Position numbers and translations under genes: made by a program. This document shows positions 55,415 to 63,879 of a DNA stretch of 64,000 nt, in pieces. The stretch is taken from NCBI RefSeq assembly GCF_016650815.1, contig NZ_JAEKEZ010000029.1, forward strand, positions 886,738 to 950,737. The letters are read 5' to 3'. This DNA is from Pseudomonas sp. TH31. Its GTDB lineage: Bacteria; Pseudomonadota; Gammaproteobacteria; Pseudomonadales; Pseudomonadaceae. Numbering within the stretch: the first letter of the stretch is position 1; every line of letters starts with the position of its first letter. Below the pieces are notes generated by a model. The model made no database searches and had not been told where the DNA came from. It saw only the letters and a program-made list of their open reading frames with translations.

Positions 55415-56137
55415 ATGCACACACTTCGCCGCAGCGCCGCCCTCCTCGCCCTTAGCGTTGGCACCGTCGCCAGCCTCCCGGCCCTGGCCGCCGACGAATT
55501 GCATTACAACCAGATCTCCCTGCGCGCCGAAGTCAGTCAGGAAGTGGCCCGCGACCTGATGATCGTGACCCTCTACACCGAAGATCAAAACACCGACCCG
55601 GCCAAACTCGCCGCCGACGTCAGCACCACCATGAACAAGGCATTGGCCCAGGCCAAACAAGTCAAAGACATCACCCTGCGCCAGGGCAGCCGCAACAGCT
55701 ACCCGATCTACGACACCAAGGGCCAGAAAATCACCGGCTGGCGTGAACGCGCCGAACTGCGCCTGGAAAGCTCCGACTTCGCCGCCCTGTCGAAATTGAC
55801 CGGCGAACTGCTGACCGACCTGAAAATGGGCGGCATGGACTTCGCCATCGCCACCCCGACCCGCAAGGCCAGCGAAGACGCGCTGCTTAAAGAAGCCGTC
55901 ACCGCATTCAAGGCCCGCGCGCAACTGGCCACCGATGCGTTGGGTGGCAAGGGCTATAAAATCGTTAACCTGAATTTGAACAGCAACGGTTATCCACAAC
56001 CCTTCATGCGCGCGCCGATGATGATGAAAGCGGCAGCAGGCATGGACTCGGCACCGGTAACGCCGGATGTTGAAGCCGGCACCAGCCAGGTCAGCATGAC
56101 GGCGGATGGGTCGATTGAAGTATTGATGACGCCTTGA
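55415..56137 (+). CDS. Periplasmic SIMPL-domain protein (DUF541)
   Basis: A 240-residue SIMPL/DUF541 protein with a Sec signal peptide (AALLALSVGTVASLPALA-A). The domain includes LMIVTLYTEDQNTDPAKLAA and the YPIYDTKGQKITGWRERAEL stretch. Related proteins form oligomeric rings and some respond to oxidative stress; the function here is unknown. It is conserved beside roxSR in Pseudomonas. A strong terminator follows. Confidence 0.9.
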   Translation: MHTLRRSAALLALSVGTVASLPALAADELHYNQISLRAEVSQEVARDLMIVTLYTEDQNTDPAKLAADVSTTMNKALAQAKQVKDITLRQGSRNSYPIYDTKGQKITGWRERAELRLESSDFAALSKLTGELLTDLKMGGMDFAIATPTRKASEDALLKEAVTAFKARAQLATDALGGKGYKIVNLNLNSNGYPQPFMRAPMMMKAAAGMDSAPVTPDVEAGTSQVSMTADGSIEVLMTP

Positions 56138-56157
56138 TGCTATAGACCCGGACACAC

Positions 56158-56190
56158 AAACGGCGATCACTGAAGTGATCGCCGTTTTTT
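56158..56190 (+). terminator. Rho-independent terminator after the SIMPL gene
   Basis: AACGGCGATCAC pairs with GTGATCGCCGTT across a 4-nt loop (TGAA), followed by TTTTTT. A near-ideal hairpin. Confidence 0.93.
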
Positions 56191-56237
56191 ATTGCCCGCC
56201 GTAAAGCAGTCAGGTTTGTGGTGACTGATCTGCCGCT

Positions 56238-56710
56238 TTCGCGAGCAGGCTCGCTCACACAGTTGGACCGAGTTCAGCCGGGAGAGATTGGTCGGCTGTC
56301 AGGCCGCCATCGCAGGCAAGCCAGCTCCCACAATTGGACCAAGCACATCCGGGAGAAACAGGTCGGCTGTCAGGCCGCCTTCACAGGCAAGCCAGCTCCC
56401 ACAATTGGACCAAGCACATCCGGGAGAAACAGGTCGGCTGTCAGGCCGCCTTCACAGGCAAGCCAGCTCCCACAATTGGACCAAGCACATCCGGGAGAAA
56501 CAGGTCGGCTGTCAGGCCGCCTTCACAGGCAAGCCAGCTCCCACAATTGGACCAAGCACATCCGGGAGAAACAGGTCGGCTGTCAGGCCGCCTTCACAGG
56601 CAAGCCAGCTCCCACAATTGGACCGAGTACATCCGGTAGAGATAGGTCGGCTGTCAGGCCGCCTTCGCGGGCAAGCCTCGCTCCTACACTTTTGACCGAG
56701 TACATCCGAA
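56238..56710. repeat. Tandem array of a 71-bp REP-derived unit
   Basis: A unit of 71 bp (GCAAGCCAGCTCCCACAATT, then GGACCAAGCACATCCGGGAG and AAACAGGTCGGCTGTCAGGC) is repeated about six and a half times: anchor CAATTGG at 56331, 56402, 56473, 56544 and 56615, and degenerate copies at 56260 and 56686. The middle four copies are almost identical. It fills most of the 690-bp gap upstream of the first dipeptide-binding gene. The open frames running through it are artefacts of the repeat, since 71 is not a multiple of 3. Confidence 0.9.
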
Positions 56711-56828
56711 GGAAAACGGCCAACTATGCCCAGACAGAGGGGTCCCCCTCAAAAAACGATATTTCCGCCCACCCCGTCAACAACGCTACTCTCAGGAATA
56801 CACCGCTACCCAAATCCCCGGGGACTCC

Positions 56829-58430
56829 ATGGAAAGAACCACCGTCAAACCACTGCTGCTCGCCCTCGCTTTAGCCACTACCGCCCCGTTCGCCCAAGCC
56901 GCCACCACCCTGGTCTACTGCTCCGAAGCCAGCCCCGCCGGTTTCGACCCCAGCCAATACACCAGCGGCACCGACTTCGATGCCTCGGCGGAAACCGTCT
57001 TCAACCGCCTCACCCAGTTCAAACGCGGCGGCACCGAAGTCGAACCGGGGCTGGCGACCCGTTGGGACGTGAGCAAGGACGGCCTCAGCTACACCTTCCA
57101 CCTGCGCGACGGTGTGAAGTTCCACACCACCGACTACTTCACCCCGACCCGGGATTTCAACGCCGACGACGTGCTGTTCACCTTCCAGCGTCTGCTCGAT
57201 CCTCAGAATGCGTTCCGCAAGGCCTACCCCGCCGAATCGCCGTACTTCACCGACATGGACCTGAACAAAACGATCAAGAGCGTCGACAAGACCGACGAGC
57301 ACACCGTGCGCTTCAGCCTGAACAACACCGACGCTGCCTTCATCCAGAACCTGGCCATGAGCTTCGCCTCGGTCCAGTCCGCCGAGTACGGCGCGCAGCT
57401 ATTAAAGGAAGGTAAAGCCGCGGACATTAACCAGAAGCCGGTCGGCACTGGCCCGTTCGTGTTCAAGCGCTACCAGAAGGACTCGCAGATCCGCTACGCC
57501 GGCAACAAGGCGTACTGGAAACCCGAGGATGTGAAAATCGACAACCTGGTGTTCTCGATCACACCGGACGCCGCGGTGCGCTTGCAGAAGCTCAAGACCG
57601 GCGAATGCCAGGTCAGTGGCTACCCGCGCCCGGCCGACATCGAGGTGATGGAGAAAGACCCGAACCTGACGGTACTGAAGCAGGCCGGATTCAACCTCGG
57701 TTTTCTGGCTTACAACGTGACGCATCCACCGCTGGACCAGCTCAAGGTCCGCCAGGCCCTGGACATGGCCATCGACAAGCCGGCGATCATCAAAGCCGTG
57801 TACCAGAGCGCTGGTCAACTCGCGCAGAACGCCCTGCCCCCGGCGCAATGGTCGTATGACCCGACGATTAAAGACGCGCCCTACGACCCGACCAAAGCGA
57901 AGGCGCTACTCAAAGAAGCCGGGGTTGCACCCGGTACGACGATTAATTTGTGGGCGATGACCGTGCAGCGCGCCTCCAACCCGAATGCGCGGATGTCGGC
58001 ACAGATGATCCAGCAGGATTGGGAGAAGGTCGGAATCAAGGCCAACATCGTCAGCTACGAGTGGGGCGAGTACATCAAGCGCGCCAAGAACGGTGAGCAT
58101 GACGCGATGATCTACGGCTGGACCGGCGACAACGGTGACCCGGATAACTGGCTCGGCGTGCTCTACAGCTGCGCTGCGGTGAAAGGTAGCAACTACGCCA
58201 AGTGGTGTGATCCGGCGTACGACAAACTGGTTCAGCAAGCCAAGGTTTCAACCGACCGTGACGAGCGGATAAAACTCTACCAACAGGCGCAGAAAATCCT
58301 TAAGCAACAAGTGCCTATCACCCCGATCGCCAACTCGACGGTGTTCCAGCCTTTGCGCAAGGAAGTGACCGACTTCAAGATCAGCCCTTTTGGCCTCACA
58401 CCCTTCTATGGCGTGGGTATAAATAAGTAA
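56829..58430 (+). CDS. dppA: Dipeptide ABC transporter substrate-binding protein (first paralogue)
   Basis: A 533-residue SBP_bac_5 (DppA/OppA-like) periplasmic protein. Signal peptide MERTTVKPLLLALALATTAP with cleavage near AQA-A, then the TLVYCSEASPAGFDP start of the mature fold and GTGPFVFKRYQKDS and WAMTVQRASNPNARM segments. It binds di/tripeptides for an inner-membrane permease (dppBCDF, expected beyond the window). The GGGGA before the ATG is weak. First of four paralogues. Confidence 0.92.
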   Translation: MERTTVKPLLLALALATTAPFAQAATTLVYCSEASPAGFDPSQYTSGTDFDASAETVFNRLTQFKRGGTEVEPGLATRWDVSKDGLSYTFHLRDGVKFHTTDYFTPTRDFNADDVLFTFQRLLDPQNAFRKAYPAESPYFTDMDLNKTIKSVDKTDEHTVRFSLNNTDAAFIQNLAMSFASVQSAEYGAQLLKEGKAADINQKPVGTGPFVFKRYQKDSQIRYAGNKAYWKPEDVKIDNLVFSITPDAAVRLQKLKTGECQVSGYPRPADIEVMEKDPNLTVLKQAGFNLGFLAYNVTHPPLDQLKVRQALDMAIDKPAIIKAVYQSAGQLAQNALPPAQWSYDPTIKDAPYDPTKAKALLKEAGVAPGTTINLWAMTVQRASNPNARMSAQMIQQDWEKVGIKANIVSYEWGEYIKRAKNGEHDAMIYGWTGDNGDPDNWLGVLYSCAAVKGSNYAKWCDPAYDKLVQQAKVSTDRDERIKLYQQAQKILKQQVPITPIANSTVFQPLRKEVTDFKISPFGLTPFYGVGINK

Positions 58431-58446
58431 CACCGCGCGCCAACCG

Positions 58447-58494
58447 GGTGCACCAGGCGCCCCGAATGCCCTCTTGTGGGGCGCCATTTGCACC
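58447..58494 (+). terminator. Hairpin after the first dipeptide-binding gene
   Basis: GGCGCCCC pairs with GGGGCGCC, enclosed by GGTGCA/TGCACC; the following sequence has no clear U-tract (TTTGCACCGTAAAA). It may slow or partly stop transcription, or protect the 3' end. Confidence 0.5.
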
Positions 58495-58689
58495 GTAAAA
58501 AACGTGCGCAAACGGTCAAATGCGTCAGTATTTATACATATGCGACATTAAGGTACGTTCGTGCCACTGTTTAAGACTTGTGGCCGCTCTGGATCTTGCA
58601 ATGGGTATGGCCCCTGCATAAGTATCCGCAGGCACGACTCACGAGGTCGTCCTCTAATTCCAAAAATGACAACAAATCATGAGGCCACC

Positions 58690-60315
58690 ATGCTTAAACA
58701 CGCGGTCATTCCGTTTTTAGTCGGCGCAAGCTTGTTAGCTAGCGCACCTTTCGCCCAAGCGGCGACTAACCTGGTGTTTTGCTCCGAAGGGAGCCCGGCC
58801 GGTTTTGATCCTGGTCAGTACACCACCGGAACCGACTTCGACGCCTCTGCAGAAACCATGTTCAACCGCCTGACCCAGTTCGAGCGCGGCGGCACCGCCG
58901 TGATTCCTGGCTTGGCGACCAGCTGGGATATTTCCCCGGACGTGAAGGAATACACTTTCCACCTGCGTGAAGGTGTGAAGTTCCATACCACCCCGTATTT
59001 CACCCCGACTCGCAATTTCAACGCTGATGACGTGCTGTTCACCTTTAATCGCATGATTAACAAGGATGATCCGTTCCGCAAAGCGTACCCGACCGAATTC
59101 CCGTACTTCACCGACATGGGGATGGACACCAACATCGCCAAGATCGAGAAGGTCGACGATCACACGGTCAAGTTTGTCCTGAACACCGTTGACGCGGCTT
59201 TCATTCAGAACATGGCGATGAGCTTCGCGTCCATCCAGTCCGCCGAGTACGCTGCCAAGCTGCTCAAGGAAGGCAAGCCGGGCGACATCAACCAGAAGCC
59301 GATCGGCACTGGCCCGTTCGTGTTCAAGAGCTACCAGAAAGACTCCAACATCCGCTACACCGGGAACAAGGACTACTGGAAGCCTGAAGACGTGAAGATC
59401 GACAACCTGATCTTCGCTATCACTACCGACCCGTCGGTACGTATTCAGAAGCTGAAGAAAAACGAATGCCAGGTCACGCTGTTCCCACGTCCAGCCGACC
59501 TCAAGGCACTGGGTGAAGACAAAGACCTGAAACTGCCAAACCAGGCCGGTTTCAACCTGGGTTACATCGCCTACAACGTGATGCCAGTGCTCAAAGGCCA
59601 AACCACTCCAAACCCGCTGGCGGACCTCAAGGTCCGTCAGGCGCTGGACATGGCCGTCAACAAGCCTCAGATCATCGACTCGGTTTACCAGGGCGCCGGC
59701 CAACTGGCCGTCAACGCCATGCCACCGACCCAGTGGTCCTACGACACCACCATCAAAGATGCCAAGTACGACCCTGAGAAAGCCAAAGAGCTGCTCAAGG
59801 AAGCTGGCGTCAAGGAAGGCACCCAGATCACCCTGTGGGCCATGCCGGTTCAGCGTCCGTACAACCCGAACGCCAAACTGATGGCTGAAATGCTGCAGTC
59901 CGACTGGAAGAAAATCGGCCTGAACGTGAACATCGTCAGCTACGAATGGGGCGAGTACATCAAGCGTTCCAAAGGTGGCGAGAACCAGGCGATGATCATC
60001 GGCTGGAGCGGTGACAATGGGGACCCGGACAACTGGCTCGGCACCCTGTTCGGCTGCGATGCGCTGAACGGCAACAACTTCTCCAAATGGTGCGACAAGC
60101 CGTACGACGCCCTGATCAAGCAAGCCAAGGCTACACCTGACCAGGCCAAGCGCATCGAACTGTACAAACAGGCACAACACATCCTCAAAGATGCAGTTCC
60201 AATGACACCTATCGCACACTCGACGGTGTATCAACCCATGCGCGCCAACGTGCAGGACTTCAAGATCAGCCCATTCGGCTTGAACTCCTTCTACGGCGTC
60301 AGCGTCAGCAAATAA
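58690..60315 (+). CDS. dppA: Dipeptide ABC transporter substrate-binding protein (second paralogue)
   Basis: A 541-residue SBP_bac_5 protein. Start MLKHAVIPFLVGASLL with GAGG upstream; signal peptide cleavage near AQA-A. Mature motifs: NLVFCSEGSPAGFDPGQY, GTGPFVFKSYQKDSNIRY and WAMPVQRPYNPNAKLM. It is slightly longer than its neighbours through an insert near MPVLKGQTTPNPLADLK. In P. aeruginosa the paralogous DppA proteins differ in peptide specificity; the same division is likely here. Confidence 0.92.
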   Translation: MLKHAVIPFLVGASLLASAPFAQAATNLVFCSEGSPAGFDPGQYTTGTDFDASAETMFNRLTQFERGGTAVIPGLATSWDISPDVKEYTFHLREGVKFHTTPYFTPTRNFNADDVLFTFNRMINKDDPFRKAYPTEFPYFTDMGMDTNIAKIEKVDDHTVKFVLNTVDAAFIQNMAMSFASIQSAEYAAKLLKEGKPGDINQKPIGTGPFVFKSYQKDSNIRYTGNKDYWKPEDVKIDNLIFAITTDPSVRIQKLKKNECQVTLFPRPADLKALGEDKDLKLPNQAGFNLGYIAYNVMPVLKGQTTPNPLADLKVRQALDMAVNKPQIIDSVYQGAGQLAVNAMPPTQWSYDTTIKDAKYDPEKAKELLKEAGVKEGTQITLWAMPVQRPYNPNAKLMAEMLQSDWKKIGLNVNIVSYEWGEYIKRSKGGENQAMIIGWSGDNGDPDNWLGTLFGCDALNGNNFSKWCDKPYDALIKQAKATPDQAKRIELYKQAQHILKDAVPMTPIAHSTVYQPMRANVQDFKISPFGLNSFYGVSVSK

Positions 60316-60321
60316 GGTTTG

Positions 60322-60355
60322 GCAACGGCGACGTTTTTAACGTCGCCGTTGCTTT
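60322..60355 (+). terminator. Rho-independent terminator after the second dipeptide-binding gene
   Basis: Perfect 14-bp stem GCAACGGCGACGTT / AACGTCGCCGTTGC with a 3-nt loop, then TTTACC. The U-tract is short but the stem is strong. The 300 bp to the next gene hold a possible sigma-54-like element near 60515-60529 and nothing else recognisable. Confidence 0.8.
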
Positions 60356-60615
60356 ACCTGCCTGGAAAGTAGGAATTCTCTGACAGCCAAATCCACTGCG
60401 CACCCCCGGCAGAGGTTTCGGACGTGTTGGCTTTTCCTGCGAGTATTTCAGGCCTTTGCGCATTTACTGCCAGACCCGCGGCTCATACCGTCGGGATCTG
60501 ACCAGTGCATGCGTGGGCCCTCGGTTTGCTGCATGCAATGGCTTGAGCTCAATGAAGCCCCACGTCCCTGGACGGGACGGCGGCTCATTGTTAAACACTA
60601 AAAAGAGGGAGCGTC

Positions 60616-62217
60616 ATGCGCCATACCTTGGTTTTATCCGCATTGCTGGGCACCGGCCTGTTGGCCGCCACTGCCATCAGCCAGGCCGCCAACAACAGCC
60701 TGGTATTCTGCTCCGAGGGCAGTCCCGCCGGTTTCGACACGGCGCAGTACACCACTGCGACCGATAACGACGCCGCCGAGCCGCTGTACAACCGATTGGC
60801 AGAGTTTGAAAAAGGCGCGACCAATGTCGTACCGGGCCTTGCAACGAACTGGGATATTTCCGAAGACGGCCTCACGTACACCTTCCACCTGCGCGAAGGG
60901 GTGAAGTTCCACACCACGCCTTACTTCACGCCAACCCGTGATTTCAATGCCGATGACGTGCTGTTCACGTTCAATCGCATGCTCGACCCGCAACAACCTT
61001 TCCGTAAGGCTTATCCAACCGAGTTCCCGTATTTCAACGGGATGAGCCTGAACAAGAACATCGCCAAGGTCGAGAAGACCGGGCCGCTGACCGTGGTCAT
61101 GACGCTCAACAGCGTGGACGCCGCGTTCATCCAGAACATCGCCATGAGCTTCGCCGCCATCCTGTCGGCCGAATACGCCGACAAACTGTTAGCCGAAGGC
61201 AAGCCGAGCGAGATCAACCAGAAGCCGATCGGCACCGGGCCGTTCGTGTTCAAGAGTTACCAGAAAGACTCCAACATCCGCTACACCGGCAACAAGCAGT
61301 ACTGGGACCCGAGTCGGGTCAAGCTCGACAACCTGATTTTCGCCATCAACACCGACGCGTCGGTGCGCGTGCAGAAGCTCAAGGCCAACGAATGCCAGAT
61401 CACCCTGCACCCTCGCCCTGCCGATGTAACCGCACTGAAGAACGACCCGAAACTCAAGCTCATCGAGAAGCCTGGCTTCAACCTCGGCTACATCGCCTAC
61501 AACGTGCGGCACAAACCGTTCGACCAGCTCGAAGTGCGTCAGGCGCTGGACATGGCGGTGAACAAGCAAAGCATTTTGAACGCCGTGTACCAGGGCGCAG
61601 GTCAGTTGGCGGTCAACGCCATGCCGCCGACCCAGTGGTCCTACGACGAAACCATCAAGGATGCCGCCTACGATCCGGAAAAAGCCCGAGAGCTGCTCAA
61701 GGCTGCCGGCGTAAAGGAAGGCACCGAAATCACCCTCTGGGCCATGCCGGTCCAGCGCCCGTACAACCCTAACGCCAAGTTAATGGCCGAGATGCTCCAG
61801 GCTGACTGGGCGAAGATCGGTCTCAAAGTGAAGATCGTCAGCTACGAATGGGGCGAGTACATCAAGCGCACCAAGAATGGCGAGCACGACATCAGCCTGA
61901 TCGGCTGGACCGGTGACAACGGGGACCCGGACAACTGGCTCGGCACGCTATACAGCTGCGACGCCATTGGCGGCAACAACTACTCCATGTGGTGTGATCC
62001 GGCATACGACAAGCTGGTCAAGCAGGCCAAGGTCGTCACCGACCGTGACCAGCGCACCGTGTTGTACAAACAGGCGCAGCAATTGCTCAAGCAGCAAGTG
62101 CCGATCACGCCCATCGCTCACTCGACGGTCAACCAGCCGTTAAGCGCCAAAATCGAAGGGTTCAAGGTGAGCCCCTTCGGTCGCAACGTGTTCTCGGGTG
62201 TCAGTATCGATCAATAA
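60616..62217 (+). CDS. dppA: Dipeptide ABC transporter substrate-binding protein (third paralogue)
   Basis: A 533-residue SBP_bac_5 protein with signal peptide MRHTLVLSALLGTGLLAATA, mature start near NNSLVFCSEGSPAGFD. It is close to the second paralogue (shared GTGPFVFKSYQKDSNIRY and WAMPVQRPYNPNAKLM) but lacks its insert. The start has GGGAG 5 nt upstream. It precedes the porin gene by 171 bp. Confidence 0.92.
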   Translation: MRHTLVLSALLGTGLLAATAISQAANNSLVFCSEGSPAGFDTAQYTTATDNDAAEPLYNRLAEFEKGATNVVPGLATNWDISEDGLTYTFHLREGVKFHTTPYFTPTRDFNADDVLFTFNRMLDPQQPFRKAYPTEFPYFNGMSLNKNIAKVEKTGPLTVVMTLNSVDAAFIQNIAMSFAAILSAEYADKLLAEGKPSEINQKPIGTGPFVFKSYQKDSNIRYTGNKQYWDPSRVKLDNLIFAINTDASVRVQKLKANECQITLHPRPADVTALKNDPKLKLIEKPGFNLGYIAYNVRHKPFDQLEVRQALDMAVNKQSILNAVYQGAGQLAVNAMPPTQWSYDETIKDAAYDPEKARELLKAAGVKEGTEITLWAMPVQRPYNPNAKLMAEMLQADWAKIGLKVKIVSYEWGEYIKRTKNGEHDISLIGWTGDNGDPDNWLGTLYSCDAIGGNNYSMWCDPAYDKLVKQAKVVTDRDQRTVLYKQAQQLLKQQVPITPIAHSTVNQPLSAKIEGFKVSPFGRNVFSGVSIDQ

Positions 62218-62294
62218 CCGATAAGCCAAAAACGCTGGGGGCGGATTTCGCCCTCACGCAAGCGTATTGCCGTAATTCGTCAATCAGGCCTACA

Positions 62295-62306
62295 GCAAAC
62301 GTTTGC
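62295..62306. promoter_or_regulatory. Perfect palindrome GCAAACGTTTGC upstream of the porin gene
   Basis: A 12-bp palindrome of the LacI/PurR-type operator class (CpG-centred), 83 bp before the porin ATG. Whether a LacI-family regulator binds here is inference. Confidence 0.5.
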
Positions 62307-62359
62307 GAAGCGCTGAATGAGTTCAAAACCAATAGCCGGGCCACAAAAAAACCGGCACT

Positions 62360-62376
62360 AAAAAAAAGAAAGTAAA
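62360..62376 (+). promoter_or_regulatory. A-rich Hfq/Crc-type motif at the porin ribosome site
   Basis: A run of AAAAAAAAGAAAGTAAA directly precedes the GGAG ribosome site of the porin gene. In Pseudomonas such AANAANAA motifs are bound by Hfq with Crc to repress translation of peptide and amino acid uptake genes under carbon catabolite repression. Inferred from sequence only. Confidence 0.5.
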
Positions 62377-62388
62377 GGAGCTTCACCC

Positions 62389-63801
62389 ATGAAACTGAGC
62401 AGCACCGCGATCCTGGCCTTGGCCATCAGCAGCATCACCGCCACGGCGTATGCGGAAACCCAGAGCCAGGATTTCACCCCGGTGACCGTCAACACCGCCA
62501 GCGCCCAGGCCGATGCACCTGGCTTTGTCGAAGGTACAACCGTCAAAGGCACCACCCGTAACTGGTACGCCAACGAGCAACTGAAACGTGGCGGCAAGTT
62601 CACCTACCGTAAAGACGGTGTAGCAACCCCGACTGATCGCCGGATCAACTGGGTTCAGGGCACCATCGTCAATTTCACCTCCGGTTTCACTCAGGGCACC
62701 GTCGGTGTCAGCACCGAAGTGGCCGCGTACAACGCCGTTGCCCTGGAGCGTGATCGCAAGAGCCTGGCCGCCAACAACGGTGGCGCACCGGGTTCCCGTC
62801 CAGGTGCCGGTAACAACCGTACCCTGACCACCGAAGGCGGCGACGCTGAAGGCCAGTGGAGCAAACTGGGCCTGGCCAACGTCAAGTTCCGCGTGTCGAA
62901 CACCACCCTGACCGCCGGTCGCCAGAACTTCAGCACGCCAATCGTCGACACCATCGGCAACCGTCCACTGCCTTCGAGCTTTGAAGGTGTGAGCCTGCAC
63001 AGCGAAGAGCTGAACAACCTGTCGTTCGACGCCGGCACCTTCGACCGCGTATCGCCGCGTACCGAAGAGAGCCTGTCGAAATTCCGCTCCGAGTACACCA
63101 ACAACGGCGCTGAAACCGATCGCGTGAGCATCGTCGGCCTGAACTACCAGCCGCTGAAAAGCCTGAAGACCAGCCTCTACGCATCCCAAGTCGAAGACTT
63201 CTGGAACCAGTACTACTTCGGCGCCACCCACGAACTGGGCGACAGCAATGTCCTGAGCCTGACCACTGGCCTGAACTACTACAAAACCGTCGATACCGGC
63301 AAAAAAGAGATGGGTGAAATCGACAACGACGCCTACTCCCTGTCGTTCGGCCTGACTCACCAGGCCCATAGCCTGACCTTCTCGTACCAGGAAATTAACG
63401 GCAACGAGTACTTCGACTACCTGCATGAAACCAACGGCATCTACCTGGCCAACTCCCTGCTGTCGGACTTCAACGGCCCGAACGAGAAATCCTTCCAGAT
63501 TGCCTATGGTCTGAACATGGCCGAATACGGCGTGCCAGGCCTGAAGTTCAACATCTACCAGGCTCGCGGCTGGGGCATCGACGGCACTCACTACACCGGC
63601 ACTGCGTATGACGTGAAAAACATGGACGGCGAGCATCACTACGAATACGGCATCGGTGCTTCGTACGCCGTGCAGAGCGGCCCGCTCAAGGCCTCCACTG
63701 TTCGCGCGACCTACACCGCTCACCGTGCCAGCGAAAACCAGGCTGACGGCAGCATCAACGAGTTCCGTCTCGTGACCACCATCCCGTTCAACATTCTGTA
63801 A
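62389..63801 (+). CDS. opdP: OprD family outer-membrane porin (OpdP-like)
   Basis: A 470-residue OprD-family porin: signal peptide MKLSSTAILALAISSITATA ending AYA-E, then beta strands such as RKDGVATPTDRRINWVQGTI, NAVALERDRKSLAANNGG (loop region), and a C-terminal Phe-type strand (RLVTTIPFNIL). Its place among dppA genes marks it as the outer-membrane partner for peptides, as OpdP (glycine-glutamate) in P. aeruginosa. Loop lengths and substrate remain to be tested. Confidence 0.88.
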   Translation: MKLSSTAILALAISSITATAYAETQSQDFTPVTVNTASAQADAPGFVEGTTVKGTTRNWYANEQLKRGGKFTYRKDGVATPTDRRINWVQGTIVNFTSGFTQGTVGVSTEVAAYNAVALERDRKSLAANNGGAPGSRPGAGNNRTLTTEGGDAEGQWSKLGLANVKFRVSNTTLTAGRQNFSTPIVDTIGNRPLPSSFEGVSLHSEELNNLSFDAGTFDRVSPRTEESLSKFRSEYTNNGAETDRVSIVGLNYQPLKSLKTSLYASQVEDFWNQYYFGATHELGDSNVLSLTTGLNYYKTVDTGKKEMGEIDNDAYSLSFGLTHQAHSLTFSYQEINGNEYFDYLHETNGIYLANSLLSDFNGPNEKSFQIAYGLNMAEYGVPGLKFNIYQARGWGIDGTHYTGTAYDVKNMDGEHHYEYGIGASYAVQSGPLKASTVRATYTAHRASENQADGSINEFRLVTTIPFNIL

Positions 63802-63810
63802 AAACACCGC

Positions 63811-63850
63811 CCAACGGCTGACTCATGAAGAGTCGGCCGTTCGGTTTTTT
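63811..63850 (+). terminator. Rho-independent terminator after the porin gene
   Basis: CCAACGGCTGACTC pairs with GAGTCGGCCGTTCGG (one bulge) around ATGAA, then TTTTTT. It lies just before the fourth binding-protein gene, so that gene may need its own promoter or read-through. Confidence 0.8.
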
Positions 63851-63879
63851 CCTGTTCAACCGATTGCAGAGGGTTCTTG

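Noticed and set aside
56260..56690. Possible CRISPR array
   Set aside because: The repeats are contiguous 71-bp units without unique spacers, and no cas genes are near.
56218..56874. Repetitive open frames in all three plus frames across the tandem array
   Set aside because: They arise because the 71-bp unit contains no stops and shifts frame each copy; there is no ribosome site and the protein repeats are low-complexity.
62239..62257. GGGGGCGGATTTCGCCCTC hairpin after the third dipeptide-binding gene
   Set aside because: Short stem without a U-tract; not a convincing terminator.
62383..63807. A 474-codon open frame antisense to the porin gene
   Set aside because: It is the complementary shadow of an intact OprD-family gene with signal peptide and terminator on the plus strand.
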